The position numbers and the translations under genes are program-made. A stretch of 60,872 nucleotides of DNA from an uncultured Bacillota bacterium (GTDB taxonomy: Bacteria; Bacillota; Clostridia; Peptostreptococcales; Anaerovoracaceae), in assembly GCA_949284065.1 (NCBI GenBank), contig CASDUO010000003.1, positions 1-60,872 on the forward strand, read 5' to 3'. The notes under the pieces were generated by a model. The model searched no databases and was not told where the DNA came from. It worked only from the letters and a program-made list of their open reading frames with translations. This document shows positions 16,817 to 25,781 of the stretch, piece by piece; the stretch's first letter is position 1; each line of letters starts with the position of its first letter.

Positions 16817-18034
16817 ATGCAAAAGAAGAGACTGGTAACAGCGATCGTGTTGACATTGGCACTGGTGGTGACCATGATACCGGCAACGGCAATGGGGGCT
16901 ACAGGAGCCAAAGGATTTTCAGGAAAATCCGCATCTAACGCAGATGCTCTCATAAAGGTGGCGAAGTCGAAGATAGGTGCTCCCTATTCGGCCGGAGCAG
17001 CAGGACCCAACGCTTTTGACTGCAGCGGGTATGTAGCCTGGGTAATGAATAAGTGCGGAATAAAGCTCACGAGAGGAAGTTCGGCAAGCTACAATAAAAA
17101 GGCATACAATGTGGGAGCAAGTATCAGCAAGGCCAAAAAAGGCGACATCCTTCTGTTCTACAGAGGGGGCAGGATAGGTCATTGCGGGATCTATGTAGGC
17201 AACGGCAACGTGATACATGCTACAGTATCCGGCGGCGTGAGGATAACCAAGTGGAACGGATTCGGACAGTCTCTGGCAGGAGTGATAAGGACCTTCAACC
17301 AGGGCGGCAACCTGACCATCACAGTCAAGAGTCAGGACGGCGCCGATGTAAGCAACAGGCAGTTCAAGGTGACCAAGGGCGATTACAGCAAAACCATAAA
17401 AACCGATAAGAACGGCAAAGCCAAACTGACAGGTATCAATACGGGGAAATACACTGTCAAACCCGTGAATACCAGTGACAGTTATCTGACAAGCGAAAAG
17501 AGGACCGTCACCGTCAGTTCCGGGAAAACCAGCAAGCTCACATTCATGCACGAATATAAACCGGGCAGCATAACTTTCACCGCTGCAGTTACGGAAGCGG
17601 AGATGTTGGATCAGTATCTGCTGGATCTCGCCGAATATGAGGCATATCAGGAAGATCTGGAAGCCGGAGTCGTGGACACGGCAGAGGATAAAGAAAGTGA
17701 AGCGAGGGATGTGACAGCTGATCTGGCGCCGGGCAAGATAGAAAGCGGAGATATAAGTGAGGAAAACAGTGAAGAAGCTGTAAAGAAACCGGTGCTGGAT
17801 ACCCTTGAGAAAGAAGGTGCCTTCAAGATCATAATAACCGGTCCGGGAGCGGAAAAAGGCAAGACGGTAGAGATCGACGCCAACGGCCAGGTGGAGATAC
17901 CTGACCTGGATCATGGCGAATATACTGTGAAGGTAGTCGATGCCAACGGGTGTACACTTTCGTGTGATGAGATATTTACAGTACAGCCGGGCGAGAACAC
18001 AGCTGCAGAGCTTTACTTCCTGGTCGTGGAGTAG
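16817..18034 (+). CDS. Secreted NlpC/P60 endopeptidase with C-terminal SpaA-like repeats
   Basis: The 405-residue protein starts with a signal peptide (residues ~1-33, ending ATAMGA). The NlpC/P60 domain (~50-165) has catalytic Cys69 in DCSGY, His122 in IGHCGIY and a third residue, His134, in VIHAT; such enzymes cut peptidoglycan stem peptides. Two Cna-B/SpaA-like beta-sandwich domains follow (~170-250 and ~335-405), split by an acidic region rich in Glu. No sortase motif is seen, so it is probably released or held non-covalently. ATG 16817 is preferred because it directly precedes the signal peptide and follows AAAGGAAG; an upstream frame extension is not signal-like. Confidence 0.88.
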   Translation: MQKKRLVTAIVLTLALVVTMIPATAMGATGAKGFSGKSASNADALIKVAKSKIGAPYSAGAAGPNAFDCSGYVAWVMNKCGIKLTRGSSASYNKKAYNVGASISKAKKGDILLFYRGGRIGHCGIYVGNGNVIHATVSGGVRITKWNGFGQSLAGVIRTFNQGGNLTITVKSQDGADVSNRQFKVTKGDYSKTIKTDKNGKAKLTGINTGKYTVKPVNTSDSYLTSEKRTVTVSSGKTSKLTFMHEYKPGSITFTAAVTEAEMLDQYLLDLAEYEAYQEDLEAGVVDTAEDKESEARDVTADLAPGKIESGDISEENSEEAVKKPVLDTLEKEGAFKIIITGPGAEKGKTVEIDANGQVEIPDLDHGEYTVKVVDANGCTLSCDEIFTVQPGENTAAELYFLVVE

Positions 18035-18044
18035 TTGGATATAC

Positions 18045-18092
18045 ACCGGAGAGACCGACGGATATAGACCGTGCCGGCTTCTCCGGTTTTTT
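18045..18092 (+). terminator. Terminator after NlpC/P60 gene
   Basis: ACCGGAGA (18045-18052) pairs perfectly with TCTCCGGT (18080-18087), with a smaller CGG/CCG helix in the loop, followed by six T. It separates this gene from the convergent ABC transporter operon. Confidence 0.85.
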
Positions 18093-18116
18093 ATTGCCTT
18101 ATATTCTGCCTCGCCT

Positions 18117-18713
18117 CTATCCCCTTGCCGGGTCGTAATATCTGATGGCGGCTTTTATTGATACAGCCAGGGCGACTGCAGTGACTGCCACCATAACAGT
18201 CATGAGCATCCCGCGGTGGGCCATGATATATCCGTAGCTGTGATTCATGAGAGCGGAACCGCCGCCAGCCATAACGATTATTATGGGCACATATATCCAC
18301 AGAGCCGTGCCTGTCCCCAGTTTGAACGTGAAGGGTATGGCAATGGACGATATCATTATGGTGCAGCATCCGCAGAACAACAGTGAAAGGATCCTGGTCT
18401 GAGCAGCTTCGCCGTCGAAAGCCGCAGCTGCGACTATGGCGCCCAGAATCATGAGGAAAGCCACTGTGGCAAGTATGAGGATATATTTGGATAATACTAT
18501 GGAAGATTTTCTGTATGGCATCATTTCCGCATAACGATCCCATTTGGTCTGTTCATCATATGCCAGGGCCGTATAAGGAAGGATGGCGGCCATACTCATG
18601 GCTATGGCTTTCGTGTAGTACGTATCTGAGATCACCATGATGATCCCCAGGATGATGACGAGGACCACCTGATATGATATGCAGTATATATCTTTCAAAA
18701 TAAGGCCTTTCAT
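18117..18713 (-). CDS. ABC-2 type transporter permease
   Basis: The 198-residue protein begins MKGLILKDIYCISYQV and has about six hydrophobic spans with little else conserved, as in small ABC-2 permeases paired with YtrB-like ATPases. Its ATG overlaps the ATPase stop (ATGA at 18710-18713), so the two are coupled. An in-frame upstream extension exists but runs within the ATPase gene. The substrate is unknown; similar GntR-linked transporters are often induced by cell-wall-active peptides. Confidence 0.82.
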   Translation of the reverse strand: MKGLILKDIYCISYQVVLVIILGIIMVISDTYYTKAIAMSMAAILPYTALAYDEQTKWDRYAEMMPYRKSSIVLSKYILILATVAFLMILGAIVAAAAFDGEAAQTRILSLLFCGCCTIMISSIAIPFTFKLGTGTALWIYVPIIIVMAGGGSALMNHSYGYIMAHRGMLMTVMVAVTAVALAVSIKAAIRYYDPARG

Positions 18714-19570
18714 ATCCTTTTTTCTCCTTTCACCATGTACAGCATTATGTCTTCGATAGAAGGCTTTTCCATTTGGAACACCGGACTTACCTTGTCCCTT
18801 TCCACCAGATATTCCATCCCGTATTTTCCCCGTATACTGCCGATGACAGCATCCTCCGGGATATCGTCGGCCTGATCTTTTCCGCACCTGATTATGCCTC
18901 GGCTTTCCAGCAGACGGTCCTTCTCCTCGCAGAGGATCAGTTTACCTTTGTGTATGAAAGCGATGTAGTCGCACAGTTTCTCCAGGTCTGTAGTTATGTG
19001 GGAGGAAATGAGTATGGAGTGGTTCTCGTCTCTGGTGAAGTCGTAGAGCATATCCGTCAGCTCATTGCGCATGACAGGGTCCAGACCTGCAGTGGCCTCG
19101 TCAAGTATGAGGAGGTCAGCCTTGTGGGAAAGAGCTACAGCTGCAGCCAGTTTCATTTTCATCCCTCTTGAATAGTCCTTGAATCGTTTTTTCATCGGTA
19201 GACCGAACTTTTCTACGTAATCGAAATATGTCTTTTCATCCCATTCTCTGTAGGCGCTTTTCATTATCCTGTTTGCCCTTTCCGCATTCACCACATAGGG
19301 GAAATAGGCGTCGTCCAGGACCACACCGATACGGTTCTTCAAATCTGTGAATCCGGTGGAAGTGTTTTCCATATCCATGACGCGGATCTGCCCCTCGTCA
19401 GGCAGGAGGGAATTCATTATCAGCCTTATGGTGCTGGTCTTTCCTGCGCCGTTTTCTCCCACTAAGCCCAATATACAGCCTTTGGGGAGGGTCAGGGTCA
19501 TATCGTCTATAAGGAAATCTCCCAGTCGTTTCGATACATTGTCCATCTCTATAACGTTATCGTATGTCAT
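18710..19570 (-). CDS. ABC transporter ATP-binding protein
   Basis: The 286-residue ATPase has Walker A GENGAGKTS (~residues 38-46), a signature loop DYSRGMKMKLAAA (divergent from LSGGQ), Walker B LLILDEATAGLDP and a switch histidine in ISSHIT. The C-terminal ~70 residues are an extra domain typical of YtrB-type exporters. ATG 19570 follows AGAGGTG at 5 nt; a GTG six bases upstream falls inside that ribosome site. It lies between a GntR regulator and the permease in one operon. Confidence 0.9.
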   Translation of the reverse strand: MTYDNVIEMDNVSKRLGDFLIDDMTLTLPKGCILGLVGENGAGKTSTIRLIMNSLLPDEGQIRVMDMENTSTGFTDLKNRIGVVLDDAYFPYVVNAERANRIMKSAYREWDEKTYFDYVEKFGLPMKKRFKDYSRGMKMKLAAAVALSHKADLLILDEATAGLDPVMRNELTDMLYDFTRDENHSILISSHITTDLEKLCDYIAFIHKGKLILCEEKDRLLESRGIIRCGKDQADDIPEDAVIGSIRGKYGMEYLVERDKVSPVFQMEKPSIEDIMLYMVKGEKRI

Positions 19571-19586
19571 ATTCACACCTCTTCAT

Positions 19587-19958
19587 TTATTTTTTCAGCA
19601 CCTCATCCACCAGGTCCAAGATCTCATCATGGTCCATACCGCAGGAAGTCCCCAGAGCTCTGATCTCACCGGCCAGATCCCTGATCTTATGTGTATATTC
19701 CCGTTTCAGAGTATCGCCATCCAGCTGGGCAACGAAACAGCCTTTCCCGGCAACCGTATATATATATCCCTGCCTTTCAAGTTCTTCGTAGGCCCTCTTG
19801 GTAGTTATGACGCTGATCTTGAGGTCCTTGGCAAGGGCCCTGATTGAGGGGAGCATTTCCTCCCCTTTCAGGGATCCGTCGGCGATCTGGTCCCTTATTT
19901 GGTCTGTGATCTGCTCGTATATGGGCTTTCCGGACCTGTTGTTAAGGATTATTTCCAA
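19587..19958 (-). CDS. GntR-family (YtrA-type) transcriptional regulator
   Basis: The 123-residue protein has a GntR winged helix (PIYEQITDQIRDQIADG..LPSIRALAKDLKISVITTKRAYEELERQGYI, residues ~12-70) followed by only about 50 residues, so it belongs to the short YtrA subfamily, which controls linked ABC transporters. It is the first gene of the operon. A palindrome at 20040-20055 on its promoter suggests autorepression. Confidence 0.9.
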   Translation of the reverse strand: MEIILNNRSGKPIYEQITDQIRDQIADGSLKGEEMLPSIRALAKDLKISVITTKRAYEELERQGYIYTVAGKGCFVAQLDGDTLKREYTHKIRDLAGEIRALGTSCGMDHDEILDLVDEVLKK

Positions 19959-20039
19959 TTTTTCCTCTCTTTCTCTTGGCTCTTCGATCCATCTGCAGCC
20001 TGTATTTTGAAGCTCCCGGGTCAGGCAGCGGGATCGATA

Positions 20040-20079
20040 ACTGTATATACACAGTATACCCAGTTGAGATATTTGTCAA
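20040..20079 (-). promoter_or_regulatory. Promoter and palindromic operator of the GntR-ABC operon
   Basis: Minus strand: TTGACA (20079-20074), 15-bp spacer, TATACT (20058-20053). A 16-bp dyad, ACTGT-ATATAC-ACAGT with one mismatched pair (20040-20055), overlaps the -10 and start region. This is where a YtrA-type repressor would act; the short spacer is a weak point. Confidence 0.6.
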
Positions 20080-20090
20080 TATGTTTTTTC

Positions 20091-20165
20091 TTGCAAGGTT
20101 TCGGCAGGCATGCTATAATCTACACTGTGGCGATAATGCGTTAACGCGATAAAGCATTAAATCGC
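20091..20165 (+). promoter_or_regulatory. his operon promoter with tandem-repeat operator
   Basis: TTGCAA (20091-20096), 17 bp, TATAAT (20114-20119). Downstream of the expected start lie two direct copies of GCGATAA-N-GC-N-TTAA (20130-20144 and 20146-20160) on a 16-bp period. The junction forms a perfect palindrome GCGTTAACGC (20138-20147), and GCGAT/ATCGC (20130-20134, 20161-20165) flank the whole. The position suits a repressor; a TrpR/YerC-type histidine regulator is a guess. Confidence 0.65.
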
Positions 20166-20203
20166 AGAGACAGAAGGAAACTATAGGAAAGGCAGAGACC
20201 ATA

Positions 20204-21187
20204 ATGAGCGGAGAGAACCCATACAGAGAAATAAAACTAAGACCGGAAGAGGCTGCGACTTTGACCCTGAGGGCCATTTACGAAAAATACGGCTATCGCA
20301 AATACAAAATGAGCCGGTTCGAAGAATACAGCCTCTACGCAGACAACAAAGACTTCCTCGGCACGGAGAAGGTCATAACTTTCACCGACCTTGACGGCAG
20401 GCTGATGGCGCTGAAACCCGATGTGACACTGAGCATAATAAAGAACACCAATGCCACAGAGGAAAAGCCGGAAAAATTCTACTACATAGAGAATGTTTAT
20501 AGAGAAGACAAGACGGGCAGGAATTTTGCGGAAATACAGCAGATGGGTCTGGAATATATAGGAGGGATCGCCACAGACCAGCTGACGGAAGTGGTGGGAC
20601 TGGCGGCGGAAACTCTCACCACGATCACTGAGGACAGCATATTGGAGCTTTCCCATATGGACTATGCCACCGGACTTTTGGGATCCATCCCCATGAGCCG
20701 GGAAACATATCTCCACCTTCTCAAACTCATAAGGAACAAAAACAGAGACGGGATAATCAAGGTAAGCAAGAAGGCCGGGATCGACGGAGAGGTCATAGCC
20801 GGACTTCCGGAACTTTACGGAAAGCCGGACAAGGTGCTTGAAGAAGCATCGAAAATGGTGACCGGTGAAAAGATGGAGAGGGCCGTGGCTGAACTTGAGG
20901 AGATCTGGAGCAGGTTGAAAAAAACGGATATCGGACAAAATGTCATGATAGACTTTTCGGCGGTGAACGATATAGATTACTACAACGGGATAATATTCCG
21001 CGGTTACATAAAAGGACTCCCCAAAAGTGTCCTTGCGGGAGGTCAGTACAGCAAGGCCATGGAAAAGTTCGGAAAGACCGCAGGAGCAGTGGGATTCGCC
21101 CTTTACCTGAATGAGGTCGCAAGGATCCACAGCAAAGGAGAGAAATTGATATTCACCATAGAGAGGAAGGGGGAAAGCTGTAAATGA
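20204..21187 (+). CDS. hisZ: ATP phosphoribosyltransferase regulatory subunit HisZ
   Basis: HisZ is a histidyl-tRNA-synthetase-like protein without aminoacylation activity that joins short HisG into an active, histidine-sensitive enzyme. The 327 residues show class II synthetase motifs such as FTDLDGRLMALKPDVTLSI, YYIENVYRED, and a late AGGQYSKAMEKFGKTAGAVGFALYL (with Gly-Gly-Gln-Tyr). The short length (no anticodon-binding domain) and the overlap with hisG distinguish it from HisS. It is the first gene of the his operon. Confidence 0.93.
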   Translation: MSGENPYREIKLRPEEAATLTLRAIYEKYGYRKYKMSRFEEYSLYADNKDFLGTEKVITFTDLDGRLMALKPDVTLSIIKNTNATEEKPEKFYYIENVYREDKTGRNFAEIQQMGLEYIGGIATDQLTEVVGLAAETLTTITEDSILELSHMDYATGLLGSIPMSRETYLHLLKLIRNKNRDGIIKVSKKAGIDGEVIAGLPELYGKPDKVLEEASKMVTGEKMERAVAELEEIWSRLKKTDIGQNVMIDFSAVNDIDYYNGIIFRGYIKGLPKSVLAGGQYSKAMEKFGKTAGAVGFALYLNEVARIHSKGEKLIFTIERKGESCK

Positions 21188-21807
21188 TAAACATAGCGCT
21201 TCCCAAAGGCAGACTGGGAGATCAGGTATATGAGATGCTGGCTGGCGCCGGATATGAATGTGAGGCATACAAGGACAAAGACAGGAAACTCATAGTGGAA
21301 AGTGAAGAAAAAGGCGTGCGTTATCTTATGGTAAAACCTGGAGATGTCGCAGTGTATGTGGAACATCATGCGGCGGATGTAGGCATCGTAGGAAAAGACA
21401 TAATCATGGAGACCCGTCCTGACGTCTATGAGCTTATGGATCTGGGTATAGGAAAGTGCCGCATGTGCGTAGCGGCCCCCAAAGGCTATACGGAGGATCC
21501 GGACAGGACCCTGCGAGTGGCCACGAAATATGTGAATGTGGCAAAGGACCATTATCTGGAAAAGAACAGAGACATAGAGATAATAAAGCTCAACGGGAGC
21601 ATAGAGCTCGGGCCCATACTGGGGCTCTCCGATGTCATAGTGGACATCGTCGAGACGGGCAATACGCTGAAGGCCAATGACCTTGAAATAATAGAGGATT
21701 TCAAACCTATCAGCGCAAGGTTCATAGCCAACAAAACTTCGTTCAAATTTTACAGCGATGAAATAAACAGGATGGCCAAGGCTCTGAGAGAGGTGAAGGC
21801 AGGATGA
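21184..21807 (+). CDS. hisG: ATP phosphoribosyltransferase, short form
   Basis: HisG condenses ATP with PRPP in the first step of histidine synthesis. At 207 residues it is the short form, needing HisZ, which is encoded just upstream with a 4-bp overlap. Motifs include MINIALPKGRLGDQVYEML, DVGIVGKDIIMET and the PRPP loop DVIVDIVETGNTLKAN. Its stop overlaps hisC by 4 bp; hisD, which in most clostridial operons follows hisG, is absent at this junction. Confidence 0.95.
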   Translation: MINIALPKGRLGDQVYEMLAGAGYECEAYKDKDRKLIVESEEKGVRYLMVKPGDVAVYVEHHAADVGIVGKDIIMETRPDVYELMDLGIGKCRMCVAAPKGYTEDPDRTLRVATKYVNVAKDHYLEKNRDIEIIKLNGSIELGPILGLSDVIVDIVETGNTLKANDLEIIEDFKPISARFIANKTSFKFYSDEINRMAKALREVKAG

Positions 21808-22865
21808 GCAGATTCGCAAAAAAGTTCCTGGAAAATATGGAACCCTACACCCCGGGAGAGCAGTCAGATGTCCCCGGTCTGGTGAAACTCAACACCAACG
21901 AGAACCCCTATCCCCCGGCACCGGGAGTGAGAAGGGCTATGGCATACTGGGGGACCTTCAGGACCCAGAAACCGTTGAACAGATATCCGGATCCTTCGTG
22001 CGGTCCGTTGATAAAAACACTGGCTTCGTATTATAATGTTGAGGAAAACATGGTGGCTGTAGGCAACGGTTCAGATGAGATACTGGCCTTCGCTTACATG
22101 GCCTTCGGAGAAAAGGTCATCTGCCCGAAGATCAGCTACGGATTTTATCCGGTGTTCGGAGAGATGTTTTCCGGGGAAGTCCGGGAGATCCCGTTGACGA
22201 AGGATTTCAGGATCGATCCGGATGATTACGCTGATGATGAAGGCACGATAATAGTAGCCAATCCCAACGCCCCTACGGGAAGGGACATGGGCATAGAAGG
22301 GATCGAAAAACTTTTATCCTACGGAAGGCTTGTGATCGTAGATGAAGCATACGGGGACATGGGCAGCGAAAGCGCCGTGCCCCTGACCGGAGGATACGAC
22401 AACCTTCTGGTCGTAAGGACTTTTTCGAAAGGCAGGAGCCTGGCCGGCATGAGAGTGGGATATGCCATAGGCCATAGGGAGCTCATAGAGGATATAAACA
22501 GGATAAAGTTCAGCTTCAATCCCTACAGCCTGGACTCCGTGGCCATGAACGCCGCAGTGGAGTCGGTGAAAGACGAAAAGTATTTCAGGGAAACGCTGGA
22601 TAAGATAGTCCGGACGAGGCAGTGGTTCGCCGGAGAGATGGAGGCCCTGGGATTCGAGGTGCTGCCTTCCGCGGCAAACTTCGTCATGACCTCCGGACCT
22701 GTGCCGGGGAGAGAATATTTCGAGAAACTCAGAGAGAGGAACATACTCATAAGATATTTCGATAAAGATCCCATCAGAGATTATGTGAGAATAACCATAG
22801 GGACCGAAGACGAAATGAAAAAACTGCTGGAGGCAACAAAGGAGATTTTGAATGAGAGTCGCTGA
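21804..22865 (+). CDS. hisC: Histidinol-phosphate aminotransferase
   Basis: HisC is a PLP-dependent fold-type I aminotransferase converting imidazole-acetol phosphate to histidinol phosphate. The 353-residue protein has VKLNTNENPYPPAPGV, GNGSDEILAF, NPNAPTGRDM, VDEAYGDM and RTFSKGRSLAGMRVGYAIG, where the Lys binds PLP. It overlaps hisG upstream and hisB downstream (14 bp), so translation of all three is coupled. Confidence 0.95.
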   Translation: MSRFAKKFLENMEPYTPGEQSDVPGLVKLNTNENPYPPAPGVRRAMAYWGTFRTQKPLNRYPDPSCGPLIKTLASYYNVEENMVAVGNGSDEILAFAYMAFGEKVICPKISYGFYPVFGEMFSGEVREIPLTKDFRIDPDDYADDEGTIIVANPNAPTGRDMGIEGIEKLLSYGRLVIVDEAYGDMGSESAVPLTGGYDNLLVVRTFSKGRSLAGMRVGYAIGHRELIEDINRIKFSFNPYSLDSVAMNAAVESVKDEKYFRETLDKIVRTRQWFAGEMEALGFEVLPSAANFVMTSGPVPGREYFEKLRERNILIRYFDKDPIRDYVRITIGTEDEMKKLLEATKEILNESR

Positions 22866-23439
22866 AATAAAGAGAGAGACAAAGGAAACGAGTATAAGCG
22901 TCAGGCTGGTCATAGACGGAGAAGGCCGCTATGATATAGACAGCGGTATAGGATTCATGGACCACATGTTGGAGCTCATGACCCGTCACGGAAATTTTGA
23001 CATAGCGCTGAAATGCGCGGGGGATATACAGGTGGATGATCATCACAGCTGTGAGGATATAGGCATAGTTTTGGGCAGGGCTTTCAAGGAAGCCCTGGGA
23101 GATAAAGCAGGCATATGCAGGTACGGCTCCCAGATGCTCCCCATGGATGAGGCACTGGTGCTGACTTCGCTGGATATAAGCGGCAGGAGTTTCCTGGATT
23201 TTTCCGTGGATATGCCCAAACCTAAAGTGGGGACTTTCGATACCGAGTTGGTGGAAGAGTTCCTGACGGCCTTTTCGAGAGAGATGGGGCTTACCCTCCA
23301 TGTGAGGATGTTTGCAGGCAAAAACACCCACCACATAATAGAGGCGGTATTCAAAGGACTGGGTAGGGCACTGAGAAAGGCCTGTGCCATAGACCCTGAG
23401 GCGGGGAACAGAGTGCCTTCCACCAAGGGTAGCCTTTAG
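22852..23439 (+). CDS. hisB: Imidazoleglycerol-phosphate dehydratase
   Basis: The 195-residue protein is the monofunctional dehydratase. It contains the two metal-binding histidine motifs, GIGFMDHMLELMTRHG and DDHHSCEDIG, and their repeats FDTELVEEFLTAF and AGKNTHHIIEAVFKGLGRAL. No HAD histidinol-phosphatase domain is fused, so that step must be done by another enzyme not in this window. The start lies inside the hisC end. The 128-bp gap to hisH shows no gene. Confidence 0.95.
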   Translation: MRVAEIKRETKETSISVRLVIDGEGRYDIDSGIGFMDHMLELMTRHGNFDIALKCAGDIQVDDHHSCEDIGIVLGRAFKEALGDKAGICRYGSQMLPMDEALVLTSLDISGRSFLDFSVDMPKPKVGTFDTELVEEFLTAFSREMGLTLHVRMFAGKNTHHIIEAVFKGLGRALRKACAIDPEAGNRVPSTKGSL

Positions 23440-23567
23440 GATATCCCAGAGGACTTTCGCGCGGCCGCCGGTAAAAGTGGGGTACAGAGTGAAAGGCCAT
23501 ATGGGACTATAGCATGAGACAGAAGCGGAGAGATCCGATAAAAAACTACAGAGGAGATATCTTATAA

Positions 23568-24182
23568 ATGATAGCCATAATAGATTACGGAGTGGGGAAC
23601 CTTTTTTCCCTGCAGGCATCGCTGAATTTCATAGGAGCCGAAGCAAAGGTGACCGGTGACAGAGAAGAGATCGAAAAGGCCCGGAAAATCATTTTGCCGG
23701 GAGTGGGCGCATTTGGAGATGCCAGGGAAAAGCTGAGAGAGACCGGCATGGACCGGCTGGTGGTTTCGGAAGCGGAAAAAGGCAAGCCGCTTTTAGGGAT
23801 ATGTCTGGGCATGCAGCTGCTGTTTGAGGAAAGCCTTGAATTCGGACGCTGTGAAGGCCTGGGTCTCATAAAAGGGCAGGTAGCATCCATACAGGAGGAT
23901 CTGCCGGCGGATTCGGGGTTGAAGGTCCCGCACATGGGATGGAACAAACTGCGATTCACGAAGGAAGCTCCAATTTTCAAAAATACGAAGGAGGGGAGCA
24001 GCGTATATTTCGTACACAGCTTCTACGGAAAAAACTGTGACGAAGCCCTTATCGCTACAGCGGAATACGGTATAACCGTAACGGCGGCAGTAAGGAACAA
24101 AAATGTCTACGGGACCCAGTTCCATCCGGAAAAAAGCGGACCTGTAGGCTTGGATATATTGAGAGCATTCAATGAAATATGA
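23568..24182 (+). CDS. hisH: Imidazole glycerol phosphate synthase, glutaminase subunit
   Basis: HisH releases ammonia from glutamine and passes it to HisF. The 204-residue class I glutaminase begins MIAIIDYGVGNLFSLQASL, with the nucleophile in GICLGMQLLFEES (Cys at about residue 84), VPHMGWN, and the His-Glu pair in YGTQFHPEKSG. GAGGAGATATCTTATAA precedes the start. hisA follows 19 bp later. Confidence 0.95.
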   Translation: MIAIIDYGVGNLFSLQASLNFIGAEAKVTGDREEIEKARKIILPGVGAFGDAREKLRETGMDRLVVSEAEKGKPLLGICLGMQLLFEESLEFGRCEGLGLIKGQVASIQEDLPADSGLKVPHMGWNKLRFTKEAPIFKNTKEGSSVYFVHSFYGKNCDEALIATAEYGITVTAAVRNKNVYGTQFHPEKSGPVGLDILRAFNEI

Positions 24183-24201
24183 GAAACGAAAGGAGCATAC
24201 T

Positions 24202-24933
24202 ATGAAACTTTTCCCCGCAATAGATGTCAAAGACGGCAAGGTGGTAAGGCTGGTGCAGGGTGATTTCGACAAGGTGACCGTGTACAGCGAAGATCCTGCG
24301 GAAATAGCGAAGAAATTCAAAGAGGCCGGGGCGGATCACCTGCACATGGTGGATCTTGACGGAGCAAAAGACGGAAAACTGGTGAATTTCGAGACCATAA
24401 AAAAAATAGCCAATGAGACGGACATGTTCATCCAAGTGGGCGGAGGCATAAGGGATGAGGAAAGGATAAGACTTTATCTGGAAGCAGGTGTGGACAGAGT
24501 CATCCTGGGTTCAGCCGCCGTGGAGCAGCCTGAATTCCTTGAAAAGATGGTAAAGCTGTACGGAGAGAAGATAGCCGTGGGAGTGGATGTGAAGGACGGC
24601 AAGGTGGCCATACACGGATGGAAGACGATCACCGACAAGGATGACAAGGAATTCATCGAATACCTCATTTCCATAGGTGTCAAAACCATCATATATACGG
24701 ACATCACAAAAGACGGGGCTATGGAGGGCACCAATATAGGAGCCTATAAAAAGCTGAGGGATTACGACATAAACGTCATCGCTGCCGGCGGTATCATGTA
24801 CGAGAGAGAGATCACGGAGCTTCAGGATCTGGTAGACGGAGCTATTATCGGAAAAGCTCTTTACACGGGAGACATGGATCTGGCCAGATGCATTGAACTG
24901 GCAGGCAGAAAGGCGCCGGCCGGGATACATTGA
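24202..24933 (+). CDS. hisA: ProFAR isomerase (HisA)
   Basis: HisA is the (beta-alpha)8-barrel isomerase for ProFAR to PRFAR. The 243-residue product starts [22 protein letters not shown], with the catalytic Asp in AIDVKDG, and has phosphate loops GGGIR and AAGGIM and [17 protein letters not shown] 24202 follows AAAGGAGCATACT; an upstream in-frame start at 24172 would overlap hisH and lacks family support. Confidence 0.95.
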   Translation: MKLFPAIDVKDGKVVRLVQGDFDKVTVYSEDPAEIAKKFKEAGADHLHMVDLDGAKDGKLVNFETIKKIANETDMFIQVGGGIRDEERIRLYLEAGVDRVILGSAAVEQPEFLEKMVKLYGEKIAVGVDVKDGKVAIHGWKTITDKDDKEFIEYLISIGVKTIIYTDITKDGAMEGTNIGAYKKLRDYDINVIAAGGIMYEREITELQDLVDGAIIGKALYTGDMDLARCIELAGRKAPAGIH

Positions 24934-25005
24934 AAAGACGAGCCGGCAGATATAGAGCCGGGAGTAAAACAAGAAGGAACAAAGGGTACGTAAGAGGCTG
25001 GATAT

Positions 25006-25761
25006 ATGATAAGCAAAAGGATAATACCGTGTCTGGACATTCGTGACGGCATGGTGGTGAAAGGCGTCAACTTCGAAAACGTGAAGGATATAGCAGATCC
25101 TGTGGAGATGGCGCAGAGATACAACAATGAAGGGGCGGATGAGCTGGTATTTTACGATATAACCGCCAGCGTGGAGAAGAGAAAACTTTTCGATGATGTG
25201 CTGGTGAAAGTCGCATCTCAGATATTCATCCCTCTGACTGTAGGGGGAGCTATACAGACTTTAGAGGATTTTGAAAGAGTCCTGAAATGTGGGGCGGATA
25301 AGGTAAGCGTGAACAGCGGAGCCATAAAGGATCCTGAGATAATCGAAAAGGCCGCCAGAAAATACGGAAGTCAGTGTGTGGTCCTTTCCATGGATGTGAA
25401 AAGAGTAGATGGAGCGTTCAAAGTCTTCACCATGGGGGGAAGGAAGGAAACTCCCATAGAAGCCATCAGCTGGGCTGTGGAAGGAGTGGAAAGAGGCGCC
25501 GGCGAACTGGTCGTCAACAGCATAGATACCGATGGCGTCAGAGGCGGTTTCGATCTCGATATGCTCGATGCCATCGCTGAAAAGGTGAACGTTCCCATAA
25601 TCGCTTCAGGCGGGGCCGGATGTAAGGAGGACTTCGCTGAACTGTTCACACATAAAGGGATAGATGCGGGACTTGCCGCAGGCATTTTCCATACCGGCGA
25701 GCTGAGGATAAAAGATTTGAAGGAATATCTGCAGGAAAAGAAAGTGGAAATGCGGGTGTAA
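25006..25761 (+). CDS. hisF: Imidazole glycerol phosphate synthase, cyclase subunit
   Basis: HisF uses ammonia from HisH to form imidazole glycerol phosphate and AICAR. The 251-residue barrel starts [23 protein letters not shown] (catalytic Asp near residue 11) and has [41 protein letters not shown] (second Asp) and IASGGAG. AICAR from this step feeds the purine pathway encoded 11 kb downstream. Gap of 72 bp after hisA. Confidence 0.96.
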   Translation: MISKRIIPCLDIRDGMVVKGVNFENVKDIADPVEMAQRYNNEGADELVFYDITASVEKRKLFDDVLVKVASQIFIPLTVGGAIQTLEDFERVLKCGADKVSVNSGAIKDPEIIEKAARKYGSQCVVLSMDVKRVDGAFKVFTMGGRKETPIEAISWAVEGVERGAGELVVNSIDTDGVRGGFDLDMLDAIAEKVNVPIIASGGAGCKEDFAELFTHKGIDAGLAAGIFHTGELRIKDLKEYLQEKKVEMRV

Positions 25762-25781
25762 GGAAACAAGGAAGAAATATC

